Shown one piece after another: positions 16,128 to 24,447 of a stretch of 39,681 nt of DNA. Within the stretch, counting starts at the first letter, position 1; every line of letters begins with the position of its first letter. Position numbers and translations under genes: made by a program. The DNA lies in the NCBI RefSeq assembly GCF_002198655.1, contig NZ_MWLN01000169.1, positions 1 through 39,681 on the forward strand, written 5' to 3'. The notes under the pieces are model-generated. The model worked only from the letters and a program-made list of their open reading frames with translations, searched no databases and had not been told where the DNA came from. Origin of the DNA: Kineosporia sp. A_224. GTDB taxonomy: Bacteria; Actinomycetota; Actinomycetes; Actinomycetales; Kineosporiaceae.

Positions 16128-17582
16128 TTAACGGACCGTGTCGAGGGCGCGCAGGACGGCGTCCGCCTCGGTGTCGGGGTTGACGAACACCAGGCGGAGC
16201 ACCGGGTCCCCTCCCCAGCGCGTCGGGACGCAGAGGATCCGCCCGGCGCGGGCCTGCTCGGCCGACCAGCGCGCGTAGTCCGCCTCGCTCCAGCCGACGC
16301 GCTCGAAGAGGAGCACGGAGAGGTCCGGTTCGACGACGAGGCGCAGGAACGGCCGCTCGCGGATGCCGTCGGCGACCGCCCGGGCCGTCGCGAGGCACCG
16401 CTCGACGGCCTCGACGTAGCGGTCGGTGCCGTGCGTCGCGAGGCTGAACCACAGCGGCAGGCCGCGCGGCCGCCGGGAGAGGTGGATCGCGAGGTCGGCC
16501 GGGTTCCACTGCGCGCGGTCGACGTGGTCGAGGTAGCTCGCCGTCTGCTGGTGGGCGGCCTTCGCGAGCTCCGGACGGCGGTACACGAGGATGCACGCGT
16601 CGTACGGCGCGAAGAGCCACTTGTGCGGGTCGACGATGAACGAGTCGGCGTGCTCGATGCCGGCGAACAGGTGCGCGACGCTCGGCGCGGCGAGCGCGGC
16701 GCCGCCGTACGCGCCGTCCACGTGCAGCCAGACGTCGTGCGCGAGGCCGGCGGCCGCGGTGTGCGCCCGGCAGGCGGCGGCGATGCCGGCGAGGTCGTCG
16801 ACGAGCCCGCCGTTCGTCGTCCCGGCCGTCGCGACGACGGCGAAGACCCGGTCGCCGGCGTCCGCGAGCGCCGTCGCGAGCGGCGCTCCGGTGAGCCGGC
16901 CGCGGGCGTCGCCCGGCACGACGACGACGTCGACGTCCATGACGCGCGCGGCGGAGCGCACGGAGGAGTGGGCGTCGGTCGTGCACGCGACGGCCCAGCC
17001 CCCCGCGGGGCGGCGCGGCAGCCCGGCGGCCTCGCGGGCGTCGGCCGCGGCGTGCCGGGCCGCGACGAGCGCCGAGAGGTTGCCCGTCGTCCCGCCCGCG
17101 ACGAAGCAGCCGCCGGCGGACGCGGGCCAGCCGAGCAGCGACGCGACCCAGCCGATGACCTGGTTCTCGGCGTGGATCGCGCCGGCGCCGCACTCCCAGA
17201 GGCCGGCGAAGATGTTCGACGCGCTCGTCGCGAGGTCGAACGCGGCCGCGCTGCGGGTCGGTGCGGAGGGCACGTACGCGAGGTTCATCGGGTCGTCCTG
17301 CGCGCGCGTCGCGGGGACGACGACGTCGGTGAAGACGCCCAGCGCGGCCTGCGGCCCGATGCCGGACGGCGTGACCGTGACGCCGGTGAGCGCGTCGAGG
17401 TCGGCCGCCGCCCGGGCGGACGTCCTCGGGTCGCCGCCGCTGGAGAGCCGCTCGGCCGCCCAGCGCAGGACGGCGGCGACCGTCGCGGACTCGTCGCCCC
17501 AGATGCCGGCCGGCCCGGTCCCGCCGGGGGCGGGCGACGGCGAGGGCGGGGTGGACTCCTCGGTGTCCCTCAGTGTCGTCAT
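16128..17582 (-). CDS. PLP-dependent group II decarboxylase
   Basis: The 484-residue protein has the group II amino acid decarboxylase signature: K321 in DPHKWLFAPYD binds pyridoxal phosphate as a Schiff base, H204 in DAHSS stacks on the ring, and D289 in HVDGAYGG pairs with the ring nitrogen. GGTTGNLSAL (163-172) forms the phosphate-binding turn. It is similar to aromatic-L-amino-acid and L-2,4-diaminobutyrate decarboxylases; the substrate is not evident and no transporter is adjacent. ATG 17582 begins a ~20-residue Pro/Ser-rich lead, a length common in actinobacterial members. Confidence 0.85.
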   Translation of the reverse strand: MTTLRDTEESTPPSPSPAPGGTGPAGIWGDESATVAAVLRWAAERLSSGGDPRTSARAAADLDALTGVTVTPSGIGPQAALGVFTDVVVPATRAQDDPMNLAYVPSAPTRSAAAFDLATSASNIFAGLWECGAGAIHAENQVIGWVASLLGWPASAGGCFVAGGTTGNLSALVAARHAAADAREAAGLPRRPAGGWAVACTTDAHSSVRSAARVMDVDVVVVPGDARGRLTGAPLATALADAGDRVFAVVATAGTTNGGLVDDLAGIAAACRAHTAAAGLAHDVWLHVDGAYGGAALAAPSVAHLFAGIEHADSFIVDPHKWLFAPYDACILVYRRPELAKAAHQQTASYLDHVDRAQWNPADLAIHLSRRPRGLPLWFSLATHGTDRYVEAVERCLATARAVADGIRERPFLRLVVEPDLSVLLFERVGWSEADYARWSAEQARAGRILCVPTRWGGDPVLRLVFVNPDTEADAVLRALDTVR

Positions 17583-17953
17583 GGAGCCCAGGATGCGCGC
17601 AGAGGAGGCGATCTGGTCAACAGCCAGCCATTTCGCTGGACATAGTGCCCAGTCGAGACGCTGTTTGTGGCGCCGATCACGGGCGACCTGCGAGCCTTTC
17701 GCGGCACGGCATCAGCACTGGTGCGGGCGGGCTCGCGGACTTTCTCTGCGCAATGGCAGCGTCACGGCTGGTGATCGGGCACCATGGGTGGCTCCACGAT
17801 CGGTCACTTGACGATCACTGCGTGACAGATGGCGATGCGAGGACGCCTCGGTCGCGACCGATGAGAACGGTGCGTCAGTCCTGCCCGGGCCCGCGGGCGG
17901 GGTCCGGCGCACGCATCGACCTGGCCCTGCGGGGCCTCGGGCGAGGGAGGAGC
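17583..17953. other. Intergenic region with divergent promoters, lower GC
   Basis: This 371-bp gap separates two divergent genes. Its middle (about 17610-17850) is visibly less GC-rich than the neighbours and shows no credible reading frame. A TTGACG at 17808-17813 could be a -35 for the cyclic-di-GMP gene, but I find no convincing -10 at 16-18 bases. Several GATC-containing near-repeats lie at 17770-17820. No tRNA or clear riboswitch is seen. Confidence 0.4.
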
Positions 17954-20179
17954 ATGCTCGTCGCGGGCGCCGGCACGTTGACCGACACCGATCGGTTGGC
18001 GATGTACGAGACGCTGCTCGACGACGCCCGCTCCCCGCTGCTCGTCACGACCCTGCCGACCGCGCAGGTGCCCTGGCCTCCCGTCGTCCACGTCAGCCCC
18101 GGCCTGCTGGCCCGCAGCGGCTGGGACGAGTCCGACGTGCTCGGCAGCGATCCGCGCCTCTTCCACGGCCCCGGCACGGACGCCGCCACCGCTGAGCGGC
18201 TCGCCGCCTCGATCGCGGCGGGCGGCGGCCCGACGACCGAGGTGCTCAAGCTCTACCAGCGCGACGGCACCTCGATCTGGGTCGAGGTGACGGTGAGCCC
18301 GCTGACGCTCGGCGGCGGCACGTTCCTCGTCTGGGTGCACCGGGACGTCACCCGCCGCCGGCTCGTCGAGGCCGAGCGCCGCGACCGGGAGGCGTTCGTC
18401 CGCTCCGTCCTCGCCTCGCTCCCCTCGCAGACCGCGGTCGTCGACGGCGAGGGCGTGATCACCGCCGTCAACGACGCCTGGATCCGCTACTGGCGGGTGC
18501 ACCCGGCGCACGACTTCCCGCCCGAGGAGGCGACACCGCCCGGCCAGGACCCGACCGTGGGGATGCACTACCTCGACGTCTGCGCCGGCGCGTACGCCAC
18601 CCCGTCCGGTGCCGCGGGACCGGCCGCCGCGATCGCGGCCGGCCTCGCCGACGTCCTCGAGCAGCGCCGTCCGGCCTTCACGACGGACTTCGCGCTCGCC
18701 GAGCGGCACTCGATGCGCTGGTTCCAGGTGCAGATCGTCCCGCTGCGCGGCCGGCCGGGCGCCGTCGTGTCCCACCAGGACATCACCGAGCGCAAGCTCG
18801 GCGAGCAGGTCCTCGCGTTCGAGGCGACGCACGACCCGCTCACGGCGCTCGCCAACCGGTTCGCGCTGCGGGACCTGCTCGACGGGCTGCTGCCGCCCCG
18901 CCCGGGCAGCCCGGCCCCCGCGCTGCTCTTCGCCGACCTCGACGGCTTCAAGGCGGTCAACGACGGCCTCGGCCACGGCGCCGGCGACGAGGTGCTCATC
19001 GAGGTGACCCGGCGCCTCGTCCGGGTCGCGGACGACGCGACGATCGCCCGGCTCGGGGGCGACGAGTTCGCGCTGCTCCTGCCCGAGGCCGACGAGGCGA
19101 GCGCGAGCGACCTCGCGGTCCGCGTCGTCGAGGTGCTCCGGGAGCCGTACGACGTGGCCGGCCTGCGGCTCACGGTCTCGGCGAGCGTCGGCGTCGCGGT
19201 CGCCGACGGCACCCACCGCACGCCGGGCGACCTGCTCCGCGACGCCGACGCCGCGATGTACCAGGCGAAGGAGCGCGGCCGGGACCGGTACGCCGTCTTC
19301 GGCCCGCAGCTGCGCGAGCGCGCGGTCCGGCGGGTCCGGATCCTCGACCGGCTGCGGCACGCGATGAGCGAGCCCACCCCCGACGGGCTCACGCTGCACT
19401 ACCAGCCCATCGTGTCGTTCGCCGACCGCCGGCTCGTCGGGCTCGAGGCGCTCGCCCGGTGGCGCGACGACCGGCTCGGCGTCGTCCCGCCGGGGGAGTT
19501 CATCGAGGTCGCCGAGGACTCGGGTCTCATCGTCCGGCTCGGGATGTGGGCGCTCGTGCAGGCGTGCACCGACGCCGTCGCCGCGCCCGGCGACCTCACC
19601 GTGAGCGTCAACGTCTCGCCGCGCCAGCTCGCCGACGCCCGGATCGTCGACGTCGTCGAGGAGGCGCTGGCCCTCACCGGGCTGCCGCCGCACCGGCTGT
19701 GCCTGGAGATCACCGAGGGCGCGGTGATGTCCGACATCGACGCCGCCGTCGTCCGGCTCGGCACGCTGCGGGCGCAGGGGGTCCGGATCGCTCTCGACGA
19801 CTTCGGCACGGGGTGGTCGAGCCTGGGCCACCTCCAGCGGCTGCCCGTCGACCGGCTCAAGGTCGACCGCTCATTCGTCGAGGCGCTGCGCGGCGAGACC
19901 GAGCCGCTGCTGCCGGGGCCCGGCCGCGGCGCGCCCTGGGACCGCGACGCCCCCGCGCGGGACCGCGACGGCGCCGCCGCGGTCGTGTCCGCCATCGTCG
20001 CCCTCGCCCGCGGTCTGGGCATGCGGGTCACCGCCGAGGGCGTCGAGACCGCCGAGCAGTTCCGCTACCTGCGCGAGCTCGGGTGCGACGACGCGCAGGG
20101 GTTCCACCTCGGCCGGCCGGCACCGTGGGGCGCGCCCCAGGTCGTGCTCCCCGACACCGGGGACCCGGTCGTCTCCTGA
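17954..20179 (+). CDS. PAS-PAS-GGDEF-EAL cyclic-di-GMP protein
   Basis: The 741-residue protein starts at ATG 17954 behind GGGAGGAG. Two PAS-like sensor domains cover about 20-260 (FLVWVHRDVTRRRLVEAE and AVVSHQDITERKLGEQ are their typical ends). The GGDEF domain has an intact GGDEF at 368-372, so diguanylate cyclase activity is possible. The inhibitory RxxD is not at its usual spacing. The EAL domain has an intact EAL at 498-500, NVSPRQL, EITEG, DDFGTGWSSL and AEGVET, so phosphodiesterase activity is possible too. A Pro/Arg/Asp-rich insert of about 30 residues (PGPGRGAPWDRDAP) sits between KVDRSFV and AIVALARGLG, where most EAL domains have a short loop. It probably tunes cyclic-di-GMP by an unknown signal. 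No transmembrane segment is seen. Confidence 0.92.
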   Translation: MLVAGAGTLTDTDRLAMYETLLDDARSPLLVTTLPTAQVPWPPVVHVSPGLLARSGWDESDVLGSDPRLFHGPGTDAATAERLAASIAAGGGPTTEVLKLYQRDGTSIWVEVTVSPLTLGGGTFLVWVHRDVTRRRLVEAERRDREAFVRSVLASLPSQTAVVDGEGVITAVNDAWIRYWRVHPAHDFPPEEATPPGQDPTVGMHYLDVCAGAYATPSGAAGPAAAIAAGLADVLEQRRPAFTTDFALAERHSMRWFQVQIVPLRGRPGAVVSHQDITERKLGEQVLAFEATHDPLTALANRFALRDLLDGLLPPRPGSPAPALLFADLDGFKAVNDGLGHGAGDEVLIEVTRRLVRVADDATIARLGGDEFALLLPEADEASASDLAVRVVEVLREPYDVAGLRLTVSASVGVAVADGTHRTPGDLLRDADAAMYQAKERGRDRYAVFGPQLRERAVRRVRILDRLRHAMSEPTPDGLTLHYQPIVSFADRRLVGLEALARWRDDRLGVVPPGEFIEVAEDSGLIVRLGMWALVQACTDAVAAPGDLTVSVNVSPRQLADARIVDVVEEALALTGLPPHRLCLEITEGAVMSDIDAAVVRLGTLRAQGVRIALDDFGTGWSSLGHLQRLPVDRLKVDRSFVEALRGETEPLLPGPGRGAPWDRDAPARDRDGAAAVVSAIVALARGLGMRVTAEGVETAEQFRYLRELGCDDAQGFHLGRPAPWGAPQVVLPDTGDPVVS

Positions 20180-20181
20180 CG

Positions 20182-21030
20182 TCAGGCCCGCAGGTCGAGG
20201 ACGACGTCGCCGCCGGACGGCACCTCGCGCCGGCCGCCGCTGTCGAGGAGCCAGGCCGACTGCCGGCCGTGCACGCGCCAGGTGGTCCCGGGGGCGGCGG
20301 CGTCGCCGTCCCAGCCGCCGAGGCCGCCGACGAGCGCGGTGTCCTCGTCGACGCCGACGACGTGGACGCCGGCCGGGGCGCCCGCGACGCGGCGCAGCAC
20401 GAGGTCCGGCATCCACGAGGCGAACTTGTCGAAGTGCGGGAGCACCTCGACCATCGGGACGACGCCGAGCCCGTCGAGCGCCGGACGCCACGGCCGCCGG
20501 ACGTCGGGCAGGCTCGCGGAGAGGGCCATCGCGCCGGCGCTGCAGCCGGCGAGCGCGGCCCCGGCCCGCCAGGCCGCGAGGATCGCCTCCCACACCGCCG
20601 TCCCGCGCAGCGTCTCGGCGAGGAAGGCCGGGTTCCCGCCGGACAGGTACACCAGGCCGGCGCCCGCCACGAGCGCGGCGAGGTCGGGGCGCTGCGCGTC
20701 GTCCCGGTCGCGGACGTCGACGACGACCTGCTCGACGCCGATCCGCTCCGCGGCCTCCTTGCCGAGCGCGTGCCAGCGGGCGAGCGAGTCGGCGCCCTCG
20801 GGGGCGGCGGCCGTCGCGAGCTGGACGTAGCGCGGGGCGCGGCCCTCGAGCAGCGCCCGCTCCAGCGGCTCGAGGACCGGCAGGTACTCACCGGAGCCGA
20901 CGAGCGCGACCGGCCCCGCCGTCGTGCGCAGCAGGGCCTCGTGGGTGCCACCGGCGGGAGCCGGACCGGCCCCGTCGTCGCTGCCGCTGGTGGTGTCGTC
21001 GCCGTCCGTGTCCACGCCGCTCCGATCCAT
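20182..21030 (-). CDS. Peptidase S51/cyanophycinase-like protein
   Basis: The 282-residue protein has a disordered Asp/Gly-rich lead of about 35 residues, then the class I glutamine-amidotransferase-like fold: VALVGSGEYL (41-50), VYLSGGNPAFL (127-137) and the nucleophile elbow AGCSAGAM with S164. These match peptidase family S51 (dipeptidase E and cyanophycinase). It may cut Asp-containing dipeptides or a storage peptide; no cyanophycin synthetase is nearby. The ATG at 21030 lacks a clear ribosome site, so translation may begin on a very short leader. Its stop is two bases from the stop of the cyclic-di-GMP gene. Confidence 0.8.
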   Translation of the reverse strand: MDRSGVDTDGDDTTSGSDDGAGPAPAGGTHEALLRTTAGPVALVGSGEYLPVLEPLERALLEGRAPRYVQLATAAAPEGADSLARWHALGKEAAERIGVEQVVVDVRDRDDAQRPDLAALVAGAGLVYLSGGNPAFLAETLRGTAVWEAILAAWRAGAALAGCSAGAMALSASLPDVRRPWRPALDGLGVVPMVEVLPHFDKFASWMPDLVLRRVAGAPAGVHVVGVDEDTALVGGLGGWDGDAAAPGTTWRVHGRQSAWLLDSGGRREVPSGGDVVLDLRA

Positions 21031-21197
21031 CGTCGATACCGAATTGCAACATGCCGCAAGTGCACTTCGCGCGTCCTCCGCACCTCTTACGGTGGCGGAG
21101 TCGATGCTCGACGGGGGCGATCGACCTGCAAAGGTCTGGACCGAAGCGACGTCGAGGGGGACACGGGGACATGTACGGCCAGGAGAGGGATCGCGCC

Positions 21198-21539
21198 ATG
21201 GCGGCGAGCATCACGACGACGTGCCCGCGCTGCGGCACCGTCGTCCTCGAGCGGGAGGACCTGCTCCTCGTCGTCGACCGGTGGGCCGACGTGTCGTGGT
21301 ACCAGTTCGACTGCGTGGGCTGCGCCCGGCGCATCGTCAAGGAGGCGCCGGAACCGGTCGTCTCGGCGCTGTCCTTCGCGGACGTGCCCTCGTTCTCCGT
21401 CCCCGCCGAGGTCTACGAGCGCAGGGACGGCGCCGGTCGGCCGGTGACCGACCGGCTCGGCGCCGACGACCTGCTCGACGCCGTCCTGCTCCTCGCGGGC
21501 ACGGACGACGTCGTGGCGCTCGCGACCGCGAGCAGCTGA
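21198..21539 (+). CDS. Small zinc-ribbon protein, unknown function
   Basis: The 113-residue protein starts at ATG 21198, chosen over ATG 21171 because AGGAGAGGG (21181-21189) is ideally placed for it. It has two CxxC pairs, CPRCG (9-13) and CVGCARR (39-45), predicted to bind one Zn2+. The rest (VDRWADVSWYQFDC, LGADDLLDAVLLLAG) resembles no family I can name. A 14-bp palindrome, GACCT-GCAA-AGGTC (21123-21136), lies upstream and may be a regulator site. It is divergent from the S51 gene and convergent with the methyltransferase gene. Confidence 0.72.
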   Translation: MAASITTTCPRCGTVVLEREDLLLVVDRWADVSWYQFDCVGCARRIVKEAPEPVVSALSFADVPSFSVPAEVYERRDGAGRPVTDRLGADDLLDAVLLLAGTDDVVALATASS

Positions 21540-21567
21540 CCGGTCGGGGCGACCCCGGGCCCGGTCG

Positions 21568-22893
21568 TCAGAGCGAGCCCCAGTCCGGCCGCAGCGGGAA
21601 GTCCGCGGCGCCGTTCTCGTGGAGCCTGACCCCGAGCACCTGGTGCAGCTGCACCTGGTTGCGCTCGAACCCGAGCCGCGACCCGGCCATGTACAGGCCC
21701 CAGACCTTCGCGGTCGCCTCGCCGACCTCGGCGACGCACTCGTCCCAGTGCGTGACGAGGTTGGCGCACCAGGCCGCGCACGTCGTCGCGTAGTGCTCGC
21801 GGAGGTTCTCCTCGTGGCGCACCTCGAAGCCGGTGTTCTGCATGACGGTGATGATCTTCCCGGAGCCGGTGAGCTCGCCGTCCGGGAAGACGTACCGGTC
21901 GATGAACCCGCCGCGCACCCGCGGCACGTGGATGTTGTCCGGCCGCGTGATGCAGTGGTTGAGGATCCGGCCGCCCGGGCGCAGCTTGCGGTAGAGGACG
22001 CCGAAGTACGCCGGGTAGTTCGCGACGCCGATGTGCTCGGTGAGGCCGATCGAGCTGATCGCGTCGAAACCGCTCTCGGCGACGTCGCGGTAGTCGAGGT
22101 GACGCACCTCGGCGAGGTGGTCCAGGCCCTCCGCCGTGATCGCGGCCTGTGCCCAGGCGGCCTGCTCCTGCGAGAGCGTCACGCCGAGCGCGCGGACGCC
22201 GTTGCGGGCGGCGTGCCGCACCATGGCGCCCCAGCCGCAGCCGACGTCGAGCAGCCGCTGGCCCGGCTGCAGGCCGAGCTTGCGGAACACGAGGTCGTAC
22301 TTGGCGGCCTGCGCCTGCTCGAGCGTGGCGTCCGCCGTCGGGTACGCGGCGCAGGTGTACGTCATCGACGGCCCGAGGACCATCTCGTAGAACCGGTTCG
22401 AGACGTCGTAGTGGTGCTGGATCGCCTCGGCGTCGCGGCGCCTGGAGTGCCGCAGGCCCTCGAGCGCGCGGCGCCAGTCGGGCAGGGCCTCCTGCGGCGG
22501 CGGTGTCGGTGGCAGGAGCTGGGCCGGGCCGAGCGAGCGGGCGACCCGGGTCAGCGTCCGCGCGTCCGGCCGCCGCCAGTGCATCGCCTCGGCCATGAGC
22601 CGGAGCAGCTCGTACGGGTCGCCGGGATGGACGCCCGTCAGCTCCAGGTCGCCGGAGACGTACGCCCGGGCCATGCCGAGCGAGCCGGGTGCCGTCGCGA
22701 GGTAGGCGGTGCCGCGCGGCGTCCGCAGGTGCAGTCCCACGTCGGCGTCCGCAGGCCCGGCCGCGCTGCCGTCGTACGCGGTGAACCGGAACGGCATCGG
22801 TCCGTCGAGGAGGGTGAGCAGGACCTCGGCGAGGGTCAGGCGGGTGCCGTCGTCCCCGCTGTCGCTGCGCCAGGGGCTGAACATGAGCGCCAT
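21568..22893 (-). CDS. Cfa/TmsB-like SAM-dependent fatty-acyl phospholipid methyltransferase
   Basis: The 441-residue protein belongs to the cyclopropane-fatty-acid synthase family. It has HYDVSNRFYEMVLGPSMTYT (161-180), which contacts the acyl chain and active-site bicarbonate, and the SAM-binding VGCGWGAM (217-224). YVFPDGEL and NLREHYATT are later family motifs. Cfa enzymes add a methylene to oleoyl double bonds; TmsB/BfaB relatives make 10-methylene stearate. A TmsA/BfaA-like FAD oxidoreductase lies 1.5 kb away, which favours the second role. ATG 22893 has GGGAGG upstream. It is divergent from the DUF1015 gene (189 bp gap). Confidence 0.85.
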   Translation of the reverse strand: MALMFSPWRSDSGDDGTRLTLAEVLLTLLDGPMPFRFTAYDGSAAGPADADVGLHLRTPRGTAYLATAPGSLGMARAYVSGDLELTGVHPGDPYELLRLMAEAMHWRRPDARTLTRVARSLGPAQLLPPTPPPQEALPDWRRALEGLRHSRRRDAEAIQHHYDVSNRFYEMVLGPSMTYTCAAYPTADATLEQAQAAKYDLVFRKLGLQPGQRLLDVGCGWGAMVRHAARNGVRALGVTLSQEQAAWAQAAITAEGLDHLAEVRHLDYRDVAESGFDAISSIGLTEHIGVANYPAYFGVLYRKLRPGGRILNHCITRPDNIHVPRVRGGFIDRYVFPDGELTGSGKIITVMQNTGFEVRHEENLREHYATTCAAWCANLVTHWDECVAEVGEATAKVWGLYMAGSRLGFERNQVQLHQVLGVRLHENGAADFPLRPDWGSL

Positions 22894-23082
22894 CGATGAC
22901 CTCCCATGCGTGGTGTCTTCACGCTGAGTCGCCGGTCAGTAGTTCGCCGACGCGAAGAGCACTCTACGAGCAGCACCGGGTGACGCCACCGCGAATTTCA
23001 CCGGGCTGGTGTCACGCTGCGTGCGGCCCGGCCGGACGAAGATCGTCCGCCGACGGCTGACGGCATCGTCCGTGGTGCGAGC

Positions 23083-24387
23083 ATGGCGTCCGTGGCCGAA
23101 CTCCTGCCGTTCCGGGCGCTGCGCCCCACCGTCGCCGCCGCGGCCGAGGTCGCGGCGCCCCCGTACGACGTCGTCGACGAGACCGAGGCGGCCGCGCTCG
23201 CGACCGGCCGGCCGCACAGCTTCCTCCATGTGACCCGCCCCGAGATCGACCTGCCCGCGGCCGGTCCGGGTGCCGCGCAGGCCGACGTCGCGCACTCCGA
23301 CGCCGCGTACGCCGCCTCCCGGTCGGCCCTCGCGGCGCTCGTCGGCGCCGGCGTCCTCGCGCGGGACGCGGGCCCGACGTACACGGTCTACGCCGCGCCG
23401 GCGGCGGACGGCTCGGGCGGCACCCAGGTCGGGATCGTCGGGCTCGTCAGCGCCGCGCAGTACCGCGCGGGCGTCGTCCGCACCCACGAGCACACCCGGC
23501 CCGACAAGCTCGAGGACCGGCGCCGCCACATCGAGGCGGTCGGCGCGCACGACGAGCCGGTCCTGCTCCTCGCGGCACCGGACGCCGGGGTCGACCGGGT
23601 GCTGGCCGCCGTGACGGCGCGCCCGCCGGACCTCGACGTCCCGGAGGCGGTCGACGGAGGTGCGTTCCGGCTGTGGGTCGTCGGGGCCGGCCCGGACGAC
23701 GCCCCGCTCGTCACCGCGCTCGAGGCCGCCTTCGCCGCGATGCCCGACCTCTACGTCGCCGACGGCCACCACCGCAGCGAGGCCGCGGCCCTCGTCTGGG
23801 ACGGCAGCGGCCGGCCGGCGGGCGGCCCGGACGACGCACCCGTCGGCTGGTTCCCCGCGCTCGTCATCCCCGCAGACCGGGCGTGCGTGCTGCCCTACGA
23901 CCGGCTCGTCACCGACCTCGGCGGCCGGACGCCCCAGGGGCTGCTCGACGCGCTCGCCGCGGACTGGCAGGTCACCGCGTCGGCCGGCCCGGTGCGCCCC
24001 GCCCGGCGCGGCGAGGTCGGGCTCTACCTCGGCGGGCACGGCTGGTACCGGCTCGCCGTCCGGCCCGGGGTCGTCCCGGACGACGCCCCACCCGTCGTCC
24101 GGCTCGACGTCTCGCTCCTGCAGCGCACCGTGCTCGACCCGTTCCTCGGGATCAGCGACCCGCGCACCGACCCGCGGATCGGCTTCCTCGGCGGTCGCAC
24201 CCCGGCCGACCTCGCCGCGATCGTCGACAGCGGCCGGTTCGCCTGCGCCTTCACGCTGCACCCGACCTCGCCGGACGACGTCATGGCGGTCGCCCGCAGC
24301 GGCGAGGTGATGCCGCCGAAGTCGACGTGGTTCGCGCCCAAGCCGTACAGCGGCCTGTTCGTCCACGAGACGGTCCCGGCGGGCTGA
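23083..24387 (+). CDS. DUF1015 family protein
   Basis: The 434-residue protein starts PFRALRPTV and PPYDVV, the typical opening of DUF1015. It contains the family motif YVADGHHRSEAA (225-236), whose His pair suggests a metal or catalytic site. RPDKLEDRRRHIEAVGA and PPKSTWFAPKPYSGL are other conserved stretches. It is a soluble cytoplasmic protein of unproven function, sometimes annotated as an HTH regulator without support. In actinobacteria it is widespread, so its place between the two lipid genes may be chance. Confidence 0.85.
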   Translation: MASVAELLPFRALRPTVAAAAEVAAPPYDVVDETEAAALATGRPHSFLHVTRPEIDLPAAGPGAAQADVAHSDAAYAASRSALAALVGAGVLARDAGPTYTVYAAPAADGSGGTQVGIVGLVSAAQYRAGVVRTHEHTRPDKLEDRRRHIEAVGAHDEPVLLLAAPDAGVDRVLAAVTARPPDLDVPEAVDGGAFRLWVVGAGPDDAPLVTALEAAFAAMPDLYVADGHHRSEAAALVWDGSGRPAGGPDDAPVGWFPALVIPADRACVLPYDRLVTDLGGRTPQGLLDALAADWQVTASAGPVRPARRGEVGLYLGGHGWYRLAVRPGVVPDDAPPVVRLDVSLLQRTVLDPFLGISDPRTDPRIGFLGGRTPADLAAIVDSGRFACAFTLHPTSPDDVMAVARSGEVMPPKSTWFAPKPYSGLFVHETVPAG

Positions 24388-24447
24388 CGACGACAAGGCG
24401 ACGGCCCGCACCTGTCGACCCCGCCGCGGCGGCGGCATGATGACGTC

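Noticed and set aside
17808-17840. TTGACG as -35 of the cyclic-di-GMP gene
   Set aside because: No acceptable -10 at 16-18 bases, so I list the region only as intergenic.
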